From the NCBI GenBank assembly GCA_016208665.1, contig JACQXT010000022.1, forward strand, positions 1 to 8,631: a stretch of 8,631 nucleotides of DNA, in the 5' to 3' direction. Under the pieces are notes generated by a model. The model did not search any database. It saw only the letters and a program-made list of their open reading frames with translations, and had not been told where the DNA came from. This DNA comes from Chitinivibrionia bacterium. Its GTDB lineage: Bacteria; Krumholzibacteriota; Krumholzibacteriia; WVZY01. The stretch's first letter is position 1; each line of letters begins with the position of its first letter. The position numbers were made by a program, and so were the translations under genes. Below, piece by piece: positions 1 to 7,227 of the stretch.

Positions 1-1299
1 ATAATCGTACGCCACCACGTCGTGCGTGGCGGATCTTTCCACGGCTTGCTTCTCGCTGCTGGTCAGTCTGACCTGCAGGGCAGAGAATATTTTTTGCGCG
101 ATTTCATCCTGTATGGCAAACACGTCCTTCAATTCGCGGTCGTATTTTTCGGACCAGATGTGGTAGCCGTCCTCGACGCTGATCAATTGGGCCGTAATCC
201 GTATCCGGTCGCCGGACTTGCGGACGCTTCCTTCCAGCAGCGTTGAAACGCCGAGCTTCTTGCCGATCTCGCGCGCGTCCTCGGTCTTGCCTTTGAACGA
301 GAACGCCGATGTCCTTGAAATAACCTGCAGGTTCTTGATCTTCGTCAGCGCATTGATGATTTCTTCCGCGATGCCGTCGCAGAAATACCCCTGGTCCTTG
401 TTGGCGCTCATATCGATGAACGGGAGCACCGCGATCGAGTGCGCGCCTTCATGGCTTCCGGAACCGCTCTTCGCCGCGCCTTCCTGCACGTGTTTCTCCG
501 CCGCCCTCAAGAGCGGGAGGACATCCGCGATTTTCTGGAAGCGTTCGTCGGACCGCTTCGCCAACATCCGCTCGATGATGCTCTTCAATTCGCCGGAAAT
601 GCCGGGGCGCAGCTTGGCTACCGGCTCCGGATCCTCGTTCAAAACGGCGTACATGACCGCCTGCGAGTAGAGCCCGTTGAACGGCAGCCGGCCGGTCACC
701 ATTTCATAGAGACACACCCCCAGCGACCATATATCGGTCCGCTCGTCTGCGCCTTCTCCCCGCGCCTGTTCCGGAGACATGTATGCGGCGGTGCCGACCT
801 CCAGGATCGACGTGGTCGCATCCCGATGGTCCATGATGTCCGCCATGCCGAAATCCATTATTTTCGCCTGGCCGTCCTTGGCCACCATGATATTCGAACT
901 CTTGATATCGCGGTGGATGACGCCGCGGGTATGGGCGGCCTTCAACCCCTCGGCGATCTGGATGGCGATGCGGATCGCCTCGGGACACTCCAGGCGGCCG
1001 CGCGCGATCTTATCCTTGAGTGTGATTCCTTCGATGTAAGCGACGGCGAGAAAGAGCTGCGATTCGTCTTCATCGATTTCGAAGACGGTGCATATATTGG
1101 GGTGGTCGAGAGCGGCGGCGGCGCGGGCCTCGCGGATGAAACGTATCTTCTGGTCTTCGCTGCCGATGGCGAAGGGGCGGAGGAATTTCAAGGCCACGAG
1201 ACGCTTGAGGTTGACGTCTTCGGCCTTGTAGACGACGCCCATTCCGCCTTCGCCGAGCTTCTCGAGTATCTGGTAGTGGGAAATCCGTTGCCCTTCCAT
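1..1299 (-). CDS. Hanks-type Ser/Thr protein kinase with TolB/CadC-like module (3' end missing)
   Basis: Only the first 433 codons are present; the gene runs off the left edge. The start chosen is the ATG at 1299, with AGAGGA four bases upstream and the family-typical opening ISHYQILEKLGEGGMGVVYK. The reading frame stays open further upstream, so a GTG about 10 codons earlier is possible. The kinase domain spans about residues 8-265: glycine loop GEGGMG (17-22), ATP lysine K38 in VALK, helix-C E57, catalytic loop HRDIKSSN (129-136; D131, K133, N136), DFG (149-151) and SPE (175-177). All catalytic residues are present, so it should be active. A short Gly/Ser linker (about 266-286) leads to a TolB/CadC-type module (SIAVLPF at 288, LLEGSVRKSGDRIRI near 354-368). 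In such proteins TPR repeats usually follow, here outside the window. No membrane segment is visible, so it is probably cytoplasmic. Its own promoter lies upstream. Substrate unknown. Confidence 0.93.
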   Translation of the reverse strand, partial: MEGQRISHYQILEKLGEGGMGVVYKAEDVNLKRLVALKFLRPFAIGSEDQKIRFIREARAAAALDHPNICTVFEIDEDESQLFLAVAYIEGITLKDKIARGRLECPEAIRIAIQIAEGLKAAHTRGVIHRDIKSSNIMVAKDGQAKIMDFGMADIMDHRDATTSILEVGTAAYMSPEQARGEGADERTDIWSLGVCLYEMVTGRLPFNGLYSQAVMYAVLNEDPEPVAKLRPGISGELKSIIERMLAKRSDERFQKIADVLPLLRAAEKHVQEGAAKSGSGSHEGAHSIAVLPFIDMSANKDQGYFCDGIAEEIINALTKIKNLQVISRTSAFSFKGKTEDAREIGKKLGVSTLLEGSVRKSGDRIRITAQLISVEDGYHIWSEKYDRELKDVFAIQDEIAQKIFSALQVRLTSSEKQAVERSATHDVVAYDY

Positions 1300-1414
1300 G
1301 CCGTCCTCTTCGCTGCGGGGCCGGCGCACGCCGCACTCCGCAAGCCTAAGCAGCCGCTCTATCTTTTCCCCAGTTGCCGGAAGAGAACCGGGCGTTCCCG
1401 GATCCTCCGACACA

Positions 1415-1443
1415 ATCCTAATCAGTCGGTAAGCGTTTGTCAA
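1415..1443 (-). promoter_or_regulatory. Sigma70-like promoter of the kinase gene
   Basis: On the minus strand a perfect -35 box TTGACA (1438-1443) is followed by a 17-nt spacer and TAGGAT (1415-1420), which matches the -10 consensus at 4 of 6 positions including the leading TA and final T. Transcription would start near 1408, giving a leader of about 108 nt before the ATG at 1299. The -35 box directly abuts the T-rich tract that follows the upstream hairpin, so termination of the operon and initiation at the kinase gene would be packed together. Confidence 0.6.
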
Positions 1444-1485
1444 AAAGAAAGTTGCGGATTGCGGCCGGCCGGCGAACACCGGCCG
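1442..1485 (-). terminator. Possible terminator after the broken epimerase gene
   Basis: Downstream of the operon's last stop (1499) a 7-bp GC stem (CGGCCGG/CCGGCCG; arms 1479-1485 and 1466-1472) encloses a 6-nt loop. On the minus strand a T-rich run CTTTCTTTTT (1442-1451) follows 14 nt after the stem. The gap between stem and T tract is longer than in a classical intrinsic terminator, so this is tentative; its position between two minus-strand transcription units supports it. Confidence 0.35.
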
Positions 1486-1498
1486 ATCCGAAGGATGT

Positions 1499-2288
1499 TC
1501 AAGCCATCTCGAAGCCCAAGCCGGGCTTGCCGGTGGGATAGAGGATGCCCCTTCGCAATTTCACGGCTCCGGCGGTGGGATCCCCCTGGAGCCCGATGAA
1601 GCCGTCGAGATCGCAGTAGTGGATGTTGGGGCGGGCCAGGGCGAAATGGAGCCCCGCGGCGATGCTGAGAGCGGCCTCGTCCATGCAGCCGACCATGACT
1701 TCCAGCCCGGCGGACTTGGCCACGCCGTTTATGAGGAGCGCCTCATAAATGCCCCCCACCTTCATGAGTTTCACATTGACCATGTCGACCACGTCGCGCC
1801 GCGCCAGGCGGAACGCGTCGAGCAAGTTCATGAGGCTTTCGTCCGCCATGATCGGGAGCGGAACCTTGCTTGTCACGGAAGAGAGAAGATCCGGCCGGCC
1901 CTTCGAAATGGGCTGCTCGAGGAGTTCCAATCTCGCCGCGCGCGTCGCTTCGACGAACGCGATCGATTCATCCACGGAGAATCCCTGATTGGCGTCGAAG
2001 CGAAGCTCGATATGCTCCCCCACCGCTTCCCGAACCTTCCGAACGCGTTCGATATCGTTGTTGACGTCTTTGCCGCCCTTGATCTTCAAGGCCGTGAGTC
2101 CTTCGCGCACCCCGTGGCGGGCCTGGGCGATCGTCCTCCGGGGCGGCGCAGCCGAAACCGGTCACGCCCTTATCGGTCTCGATTCGAAGGAATACATTCG
2201 TGGCGTGGCTGACAGTTTCGTATGCGATGGTGTACGGTTCATCCAGCTTCATGTGAACCGGCCACGCCTCCGCCTTTGTGATCTTCAT
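1499..2288 (-). pseudogene. Dipeptide epimerase / N-acetyl-D-Glu racemase (DgcA-like), internally deleted and frameshifted
   Basis: This is an enolase-superfamily gene of the L-Ala-D/L-Glu epimerase / DgcA group, in two frames. The N-terminal piece starts at ATG 2288 (MKITKAEAWPVHMKLDEP...), carries the capping-domain start and holds family sequence for about 50 residues to GFGCAAP. At about 2130-2142 the family sequence moves to another frame and resumes at TIAQARHGVREGLTALKIKGG, ending at TGA 1499-1501. The barrel residues survive: KxK (LKIKGG), Asp in FDANQG, Glu in LEQP, Asp in MADES, Lys in NVKLMKVGG and the late DLDG. The two pieces give about 261 residues against about 350-370 in the family, so roughly 85-105 residues of capping domain and early barrel are gone. 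The N-terminal frame runs on out of homology to a stop at 1968-1970. A GTG at 2110 could start the barrel fragment alone, but it would lack the cap. It is last in the operon, 4 nt after the fusion gene. Intact catalytic positions suggest recent decay or an assembly error. Confidence 0.85.
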
Positions 2289-2292
2289 GATA

Positions 2293-4644
2293 CTATAGCC
2301 GCCTCTGGAAAATCTCATCGAGCGTGAGCTTCTTCAAATCCTCCACGAACTCGACGAGGTGCGTGATCATGATATCCCACATCTTGGCTCCCTTTTCGGC
2401 CGACGCCTTGGTGGGATCCCCCATCACACCGTCCCTCGATATCTTTTTCGTAAACGCGTGCCAGGAGATGCTCCGCTTCGAAGTGAAGTCCAGGTACCTG
2501 CTCGAGAATTTCGGAACGAACTTCCTGATCTCGCTGGTTCTCACGACCTCGGGCCGCACGGCCAGGGTCGTGCTGGTCTCGATTTCGCCGGCGTGCACGT
2601 CGTTCGGCGTATCGATCATCGAATAGATATCGACTTCGCTGGTCTCGCCGGAATCGACGCATACGAAGATGTGTGCGTCCTGGTTTATTCTCTGGGCCGC
2701 GAAATTGAGCGCCGGATCGTTCCCCCCGTGCGCATTGATGATGACGAGCTTCGAAATGCCGTTTCGCGCCACGTTCATTCCGATTTCATAGACGAGCTGC
2801 GCCAGCGTCTTGTTGGCGATGCTGATGGTTCCGCCGAAGTCGTCGTGATAGTACGACACCCCGTAGGGTATGACGGGCAACACGACCGGTTTCGGGTCGC
2901 TGCACCGTTCGGCCACCGACCGCGCCAGATGATCGGCGTCGAACGTGTCGGTATCGAGCGGGAGGTGCGGGCCGTGCTGCTCGATCGATCCCACCGGAAG
3001 CAGCGCGACGTCGACTTCCTTGAAGTATTGGCTCGCCTCGGGCCAGGTCAGATCTCCCAACATATATCGCGACGATTTGTCCTTCCGAGCGTCGATTGAT
3101 TTCATTTCCGGCTTGCTCCTCTCGAAACGGTACGGCTGGTACATGGCGGGATCGTTCAGCGGATCGATATCGACCCATACCTGCCCCCGGCGCCTTGCCG
3201 CTCCGCCGGCATACTCGAGAAACAATGTGTAGAGCGGACGGCGCATGTCCTGGGGAATGGACTCCATGGGCGACCGCTCCCGGTCGAACCTCAGTTTCAG
3301 AACCTCGGGGTGTTCGACCGCCCTGATGTTCGCGGCCGCCGGCCGGCGAAACAGCCCCTTCCGGTCGAGCATCCACAGCATGTGCTCGGCTCCCGAGCGT
3401 TCCTGATGCAGACCTTTTTCGGAGAGCGAGCCGAGGCACCGCCGTATCTGGTCCTTCGTATAACCGCACAGGGACGGGTCGCCGCCGTTCGCCGCGATCA
3501 TCCCGACGATGCGCCGGCACTTCTCGCAGCCGCCGCAGGGCTTCACGCGCCGGCCCTCGATGTGAGTCGCGTGGCACGACACCTGATGCTTGAGCAGGTT
3601 GGGATACCGCTGCACGAGGATCCGCTCGATCAGGAGTTCCGAAAGCGGACGCAGGATGGAAAACTGCGCCGCACCCCAGCGCTTTCGCGAATAGTAGCGG
3701 CTCAGCGTGTTATCGAAGTAGCGGCTCTGGTCGTACAGTCCGTTGTGGTGGGTAATCCCGTCGCGGGAAAGACGCAGCGTCGTATCGTATTCATCGCCGA
3801 CGACCAGCCTGCCGATTCCCCGCTTGCGCATGAGCGGCAGGGCGCCGAAGAGAAAGACGGCGACGGTCCACAGACGGATCGGGTACTCGTCGGATCTGAC
3901 CGATGAGAAGTCCTGCCTGATGAAGGGAAAGTGCCGGAGCATCCACGCAAACACCCGGTCCGAGTTCATCCACACGCGCGCGGTGTGGGGCACGCGGCGC
4001 TCGAAGTGGCGGTACGCGTTCAGCGCGGTAAACCAGTGGCGCCCCGATTCATTGCAGAAGATCGGATGAGTCTCGCACCCGATATCGTTCAAGGCGCCGT
4101 AGCTCAGCAGGCTGTCCTTGCCTCCGCTCGAAAGAACCGCGATCCGGTCGTGCCTGCTTTCCGAAGGGCTCCAGAACAGCTTTTCGGATGCGCGCGAATC
4201 GGGGAATTCCAGCTCGGCGCGCAGGTAGGATTGCCGCTTGACCGCAGGCAGATGAGCCGCCGGTCCGATGACGAACGGATTGTGTTCGAGGAATTTCTTG
4301 ACGTAGATTTCTCGCGCCGTGTTCTCCGCCATCTCCGCGAGGAAACGCCTGTCGGCGAAATCGAACGATCCTCTGAACACGAGCCGGTCGCAGAAGAGCC
4401 CGTAGTTCAGCGCTATCTGCGCGGCAATCATGTTGGCTAGGTTGCGGGACGCCTTCTCGTTCTGGTCGAACACGTCTTCCTCATAGCGGTAGATGAGATC
4501 GACCGTGTGCTTCTCTTTGCCGCGGCGGACGGTATAGGGCGCGGTGAAGCGCCTCTTCTCGACGCGGACCGGCCCCACCTCCAGCGCATCGAAGCTGCGA
4601 AGTATATCCAGCTCGTTTGTGCTTGTGTGCGAACGCCTGCTCAT
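2293..4644 (-). CDS. PP-loop ATPase (QueC-like Cys4 site) fused to creatininase-family amidohydrolase
   Basis: A 783-residue two-part protein. The ATG at 4644 has GGAGGG five bases upstream. Part one (about 1-510) is an adenine-nucleotide alpha-hydrolase/PP-loop protein: ATP motif SGGKDS at 173-178, a family-unknown N-terminal region, and a QueC-like cysteine cluster C357, C370, C373, C376 (PCGGCEKC) likely to bind zinc. Such enzymes adenylate a carboxylate or carbonyl before amide, nitrile or thio formation. Part two (about 520-783) is creatininase-like: YMLGDLTWPE entry, GSIEQHGPHLPLDTD with candidate metal ligands E555, H557 and D566, INAHGGN with H639, and HAGEIETS at 684-691. This family hydrolyses cyclic or linear amides (creatininase, MftE, FAPy deformylase). 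No signal peptide or membrane segment is seen, so it is probably cytoplasmic. It starts 52 nt after the DUF1611 gene and stops 4 nt before the racemase gene. The substrate is not predictable. An internal ATG with a ribosome site lies at the domain joint. Confidence 0.88.
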   Translation of the reverse strand: MSRRSHTSTNELDILRSFDALEVGPVRVEKRRFTAPYTVRRGKEKHTVDLIYRYEEDVFDQNEKASRNLANMIAAQIALNYGLFCDRLVFRGSFDFADRRFLAEMAENTAREIYVKKFLEHNPFVIGPAAHLPAVKRQSYLRAELEFPDSRASEKLFWSPSESRHDRIAVLSSGGKDSLLSYGALNDIGCETHPIFCNESGRHWFTALNAYRHFERRVPHTARVWMNSDRVFAWMLRHFPFIRQDFSSVRSDEYPIRLWTVAVFLFGALPLMRKRGIGRLVVGDEYDTTLRLSRDGITHHNGLYDQSRYFDNTLSRYYSRKRWGAAQFSILRPLSELLIERILVQRYPNLLKHQVSCHATHIEGRRVKPCGGCEKCRRIVGMIAANGGDPSLCGYTKDQIRRCLGSLSEKGLHQERSGAEHMLWMLDRKGLFRRPAAANIRAVEHPEVLKLRFDRERSPMESIPQDMRRPLYTLFLEYAGGAARRRGQVWVDIDPLNDPAMYQPYRFERSKPEMKSIDARKDKSSRYMLGDLTWPEASQYFKEVDVALLPVGSIEQHGPHLPLDTDTFDADHLARSVAERCSDPKPVVLPVIPYGVSYYHDDFGGTISIANKTLAQLVYEIGMNVARNGISKLVIINAHGGNDPALNFAAQRINQDAHIFVCVDSGETSEVDIYSMIDTPNDVHAGEIETSTTLAVRPEVVRTSEIRKFVPKFSSRYLDFTSKRSISWHAFTKKISRDGVMGDPTKASAEKGAKMWDIMITHLVEFVEDLKKLTLDEIFQRRL
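3103..3120 (-). promoter_or_regulatory. Internal ribosome binding site and ATG at the fusion joint
   Basis: Within the fusion gene, just before the creatininase part, AGGAG (3116-3120) lies 10 nt ahead of an in-frame ATG (3103-3105, residue M514). Initiation here would give a 270-residue protein, about the normal size of a stand-alone creatininase. It may be a relic of two formerly separate genes, or may still yield a second product. Chance occurrence inside a coding region cannot be excluded. Confidence 0.35.
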
Positions 4645-4696
4645 TGATTCCCTCCGTGCCGCGTTCCCGGCCGCTCGGGCGCGGGCCCGCGATCGA

Positions 4697-5782
4697 TCAC
4701 GGCGCGGTGCGCGCGCTCATGTGCCCTGCGAGGACGCGAACCAGTCCGGCGGAGCCTTCGATGAGCACGTCGAACGCCGGGCGTCCCGTCGATTGTTCTA
4801 TGGCCTTGCACTCCCGCGCAACCTGCTCCCGGGTCATCGACTCATGATTGACGGCAATCGCCACGACCGGCTTCCCGGAAACAAGCTCGATGGCCTCTAT
4901 CTGCCGGCTGAGCGGGTGGATGGGATACCCGGGAAATCCGTCGTACTCCTTCCTCGCGGGGGCATGCTGCAGTACGACGACGTCGGGGCGCCCGGCGGCG
5001 AGGATCTCGTATCCGCCCGGGTACGCGGGGTTCATCAAGCTCCCCTGCCCCTCGATCACGATCGCGTCGGGCCGGCGCTCCAACCATGCGCTGTACACGG
5101 CGTATTCGATCTCGCCGGCCAGGAAATCGCTGACCAGCGAATCCAGCAGAATGCTGTAACGGGCTCCCTGCATCCATGCGGTCTGCCCCGTTCCGATCAT
5201 CTCCGCGCTGTACCCCGCCTCCTCGAATCCCTGGACGATCTTCCAGGCGGTGGTGCGCTTGCCGACCGCCGAATCGGTGCCGAGCACCGCAATCTTGAAC
5301 GATGTCACTTTCTCGATGTTTCCCGTGAAGAAGTGGAGGTTGTTCCTGTCCGGCGGCTTCCGGACGTCGCGGAGCACGACGCCGCGGCTCGCGGCGAGAG
5401 CGGCGAGCTCCGGGTCCTCCGCCAAAAAGTCGTGCAGCCCGCAGTCAACGTTCAGTCCCAGCCGTATGGCGGTCTTCACATCCTCGCGGGCGGCCGCGCT
5501 CAAACGCCCGCCGTCGGGAGCCAATCCGACGACGAAGTGCGTCGCCGTGCGGCCCCGGCCGACCGCCGCCTGCACCGCCGCCTCCACCGAACCGACCACC
5601 GGAATGCCGTAGTCGGCTCCGTCGAGTATCTCGCCGGCCTCGCGGCCCTGGTACCTGCTGTCGATCACCGCGAGAACGTCATAGCGTTCCGTGAAACGAA
5701 CCAGGCCGTGGGCTGTTTTTCCATTGGGCGTGTTGAAGGCTCCTTCGCAGTAGACGATGGCGGGCGCTCCGGCGGCCATCAT
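4697..5782 (-). CDS. DUF1611 family protein, DgcN-like (putative D-amino-acid N-acetyltransferase)
   Basis: A 361-residue protein, full length for the family. The N-terminal half (about 1-155) is a nucleotide-binding-like domain opening IVYCEGAFNTPNGKTAHGL. The C-terminal half (about 163-361) carries a P-loop-like GTDSAVGKRTT (168-178), then GTGQTAWMQGARY (197-209), IEGQGSL (243-249) and HAPARKEYDGFPGYPIHP (273-290), all hallmarks of DUF1611. A characterised member, DgcN, N-acetylates D-glutamate and works with the racemase DgcA; a DgcA-like gene lies two genes downstream, which supports a related role. Two adjacent ATGs (5782 and 5779) overlap the stop of the PLP gene in an ATGATG arrangement, so translation is probably coupled. 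The frame is open further upstream to 6091, but that stretch lies over the PLP coding sequence and shows no family similarity. The exact substrate is inferred, not seen. Confidence 0.85.
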   Translation of the reverse strand: MMAAGAPAIVYCEGAFNTPNGKTAHGLVRFTERYDVLAVIDSRYQGREAGEILDGADYGIPVVGSVEAAVQAAVGRGRTATHFVVGLAPDGGRLSAAAREDVKTAIRLGLNVDCGLHDFLAEDPELAALAASRGVVLRDVRKPPDRNNLHFFTGNIEKVTSFKIAVLGTDSAVGKRTTAWKIVQGFEEAGYSAEMIGTGQTAWMQGARYSILLDSLVSDFLAGEIEYAVYSAWLERRPDAIVIEGQGSLMNPAYPGGYEILAAGRPDVVVLQHAPARKEYDGFPGYPIHPLSRQIEAIELVSGKPVVAIAVNHESMTREQVARECKAIEQSTGRPAFDVLIEGSAGLVRVLAGHMSARTAP

Positions 5783-6963
5783 TTCTTTCCCGTCAGGATG
5801 ACGACGTAGCGGTCGTTCATGAGCGGCTCTTTCGTGTGCCGTTCGAGAAGGGCCACGAGGCTTGCCGTGGAAGCCGGCAGCACGTTCAGCCCCTCGCGTT
5901 CGCGGATCAGCTTGGATACCGAGAGCATCTTCTTGTCCGACGCGTTCGTCGCCCAACCGTTCGTCATCCTGATCGCCTGCAGGGCGGGCTCTCCGTCGAT
6001 GGCGTGCCAGTTGACGAGCGGTTCGTTGACGCTCGTTTCCCGTATGTCGTCGGGCGAGAGATCCTCGCAGTGCGGCGTGTTCTTGAGCCATGACTGCACG
6101 ATGGGGTTCTTGCGGGACGAGGAACCGGCGACAATGCGCGGCATCTTGGAGGTTTTTCCCCTCCGGTAGAGACTGAGAAATCCTCTGAATACGCCGGCGA
6201 GCGTCGTCCCGTTCGACACCGGCACGGCGACGATGGTCGGCGCGTCGCGGAGTTCGTCGTAGATTTCGTAGGCTATCTGGCCGTAGGCGTGAATCTGGAT
6301 GGACGTATTGGCCCCTCCGGGATTCGCGTCGTATATCTCGTCCTGCTGCGCTCTCGATTGGGACGCGAGCACCGCTTCTTCGTAATCGTTTCCTTCACGG
6401 ACAATTTCGGCGCCGAACGATTCCATTTCCTTGATCCGCGGCGTGTGGTAATTCATGGGAATATAGACGAGGCACCGAAGACCGACGAAGGATGCGGCAA
6501 GGGAGACCGCGACGCCGAAGTTTCCGCAGGTCGCAACGGTGATGGCGTCGAATCCGCGCCTCAGAGCGTCGCGCGCCTGGACGAACGCAATCCGGTCTTT
6601 CTGCGTGCCGGATGGATTCCCGCCCTCGAATTTGAAGAAAAGCTGGCGCATGGAAATCTCGCGCTCGAGGTTTCGCGCCCTCGAGAAGTACGTGTCCCCG
6701 ACTTCCGAGTCGATAATGTCGTCGAACGCTTCCAGCCGCTCTTCGAGCGGGCGCTGGGAGTCCTTCGCCATCCTCGTCGTCATCGCGAGCACGTCGGCAA
6801 AGAGATCCTCCTGCGACGACGCTCCGTCCATGACGGTTTCGAGCATGACGCCGTTTTCCTTGACGGCGCTGTTGGCGTTGCTCGCGCCGTCCGTGTTGCT
6901 CGCACCGTTCGCATTGTTCGAATTGACGGTGCTGTTCGTGCTGTTTTGGTTGGTTGCGCTCAT
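5779..6963 (-). CDS. Threonine-synthase-like PLP-dependent enzyme (fold type II) with Asn-rich N-terminal tail
   Basis: A 394-residue protein from ATG 6963, with GAGGA six bases upstream; a GTG at 7008 in the same frame has weaker context. The core resembles threonine synthase / threonine dehydratase-type enzymes: FFKFEGGNPSGTQKDR (109-124) with the probable PLP lysine K122, the substrate loop ATCGNFG (144-150), the PLP-phosphate loop region VPVSNGTT (247-254, where glycine-rich forms are usual), and a late LPASTASL (362-369). The reaction would be a beta-replacement or beta/gamma-elimination on an amino acid or its phosphoester; the substrate cannot be read off. Residues 2-38 are a low-complexity Asn/Ser/Ala tail (GASNTDGASNANSA and similar) not typical of the family. 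ATG 6846 (M40), with AAGGA 10 nt upstream, is an alternative start that would remove it. First gene of the operon; its TGA overlaps the start of the DUF1611 gene. Confidence 0.88.
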   Translation of the reverse strand: MSATNQNSTNSTVNSNNANGASNTDGASNANSAVKENGVMLETVMDGASSQEDLFADVLAMTTRMAKDSQRPLEERLEAFDDIIDSEVGDTYFSRARNLEREISMRQLFFKFEGGNPSGTQKDRIAFVQARDALRRGFDAITVATCGNFGVAVSLAASFVGLRCLVYIPMNYHTPRIKEMESFGAEIVREGNDYEEAVLASQSRAQQDEIYDANPGGANTSIQIHAYGQIAYEIYDELRDAPTIVAVPVSNGTTLAGVFRGFLSLYRRGKTSKMPRIVAGSSSRKNPIVQSWLKNTPHCEDLSPDDIRETSVNEPLVNWHAIDGEPALQAIRMTNGWATNASDKKMLSVSKLIREREGLNVLPASTASLVALLERHTKEPLMNDRYVVILTGKK

Positions 6964-7055
6964 GTGAAATCCTCGATCAATGGTAGATCCTGCTTCACAC
7001 CGCGGCACACGGGATTCCCGGCCACTGACCGCGTCCGTAAACCGGGCACGGGCAC

Positions 7056-7084
7056 ATTATTCTCCAAAGCCAGGGGGACTGCAA
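7056..7084 (-). promoter_or_regulatory. Probable sigma70-like promoter of the four-gene operon
   Basis: On the minus strand TTGCAG (7079-7084) is separated by 17 nt from AATAAT (7056-7061). The -10 matches consensus at 5 of 6 positions; the -35 keeps only the TTG core. Transcription would begin near 7049, giving a leader of about 86 nt before the ATG at 6963. It is the only AT-rich hexamer in this part of a GC-rich gap, and its placement fits the first gene of the operon. Confidence 0.5.
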
Positions 7085-7099
7085 GGATGAATTTCGCAT

Positions 7100-7116
7100 G
7101 CGGCGGGCCCCGCCGC
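7100..7116. repeat. GC-rich inverted repeat, 8-bp arms
   Basis: GCGGCGGG and CCCGCCGC flank a single central base. It lies 16 nt upstream of the -35 box of the minus operon, so it could be an operator for a dimeric regulator. In such GC-rich sequence a chance palindrome of this size is also plausible. Confidence 0.35.
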
Positions 7117-7227
7117 CGGTTTCCCGTGATGCCTCCCCGCTTCCCGCCCGGTGCCTCGGCCCGGCGATCCTTCGCATCCGGGCGCCTCGTCCCCTGCCGG
7201 TCCGGGGCGATGGGTCCGTTCCGCGGG

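Noticed and set aside
439..1599. A 386-codon plus-strand open frame opposite the kinase gene
   Set aside because: It is antisense to a kinase with all catalytic motifs, has Arg/His/Pro-rich composition and no recognisable domain; GC-rich third positions keep the opposite strand open.
2135..2150. Programmed ribosomal frameshift joining the two racemase pieces
   Set aside because: About 85-105 family residues are missing at the junction, so a simple frameshift would not restore a normal protein, and no slippery heptamer is evident.
4681..4690. Palindrome GCGGGCCCGC between the DUF1611 and fusion genes as a terminator
   Set aside because: It has no T tract and no room for a loop, and lies within a 52-nt gap of an apparent operon.
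4544..5809. A 421-codon plus-strand open frame opposite the DUF1611 gene
   Set aside because: Antisense shadow of a gene with clear family motifs; low-quality composition and no ribosome site.
5783..6091. N-terminal extension of the DUF1611 protein up to 6091
   Set aside because: The extension lies in another frame of the PLP gene, is low-complexity and unlike the family; ATG 5782 matches the usual protein start.
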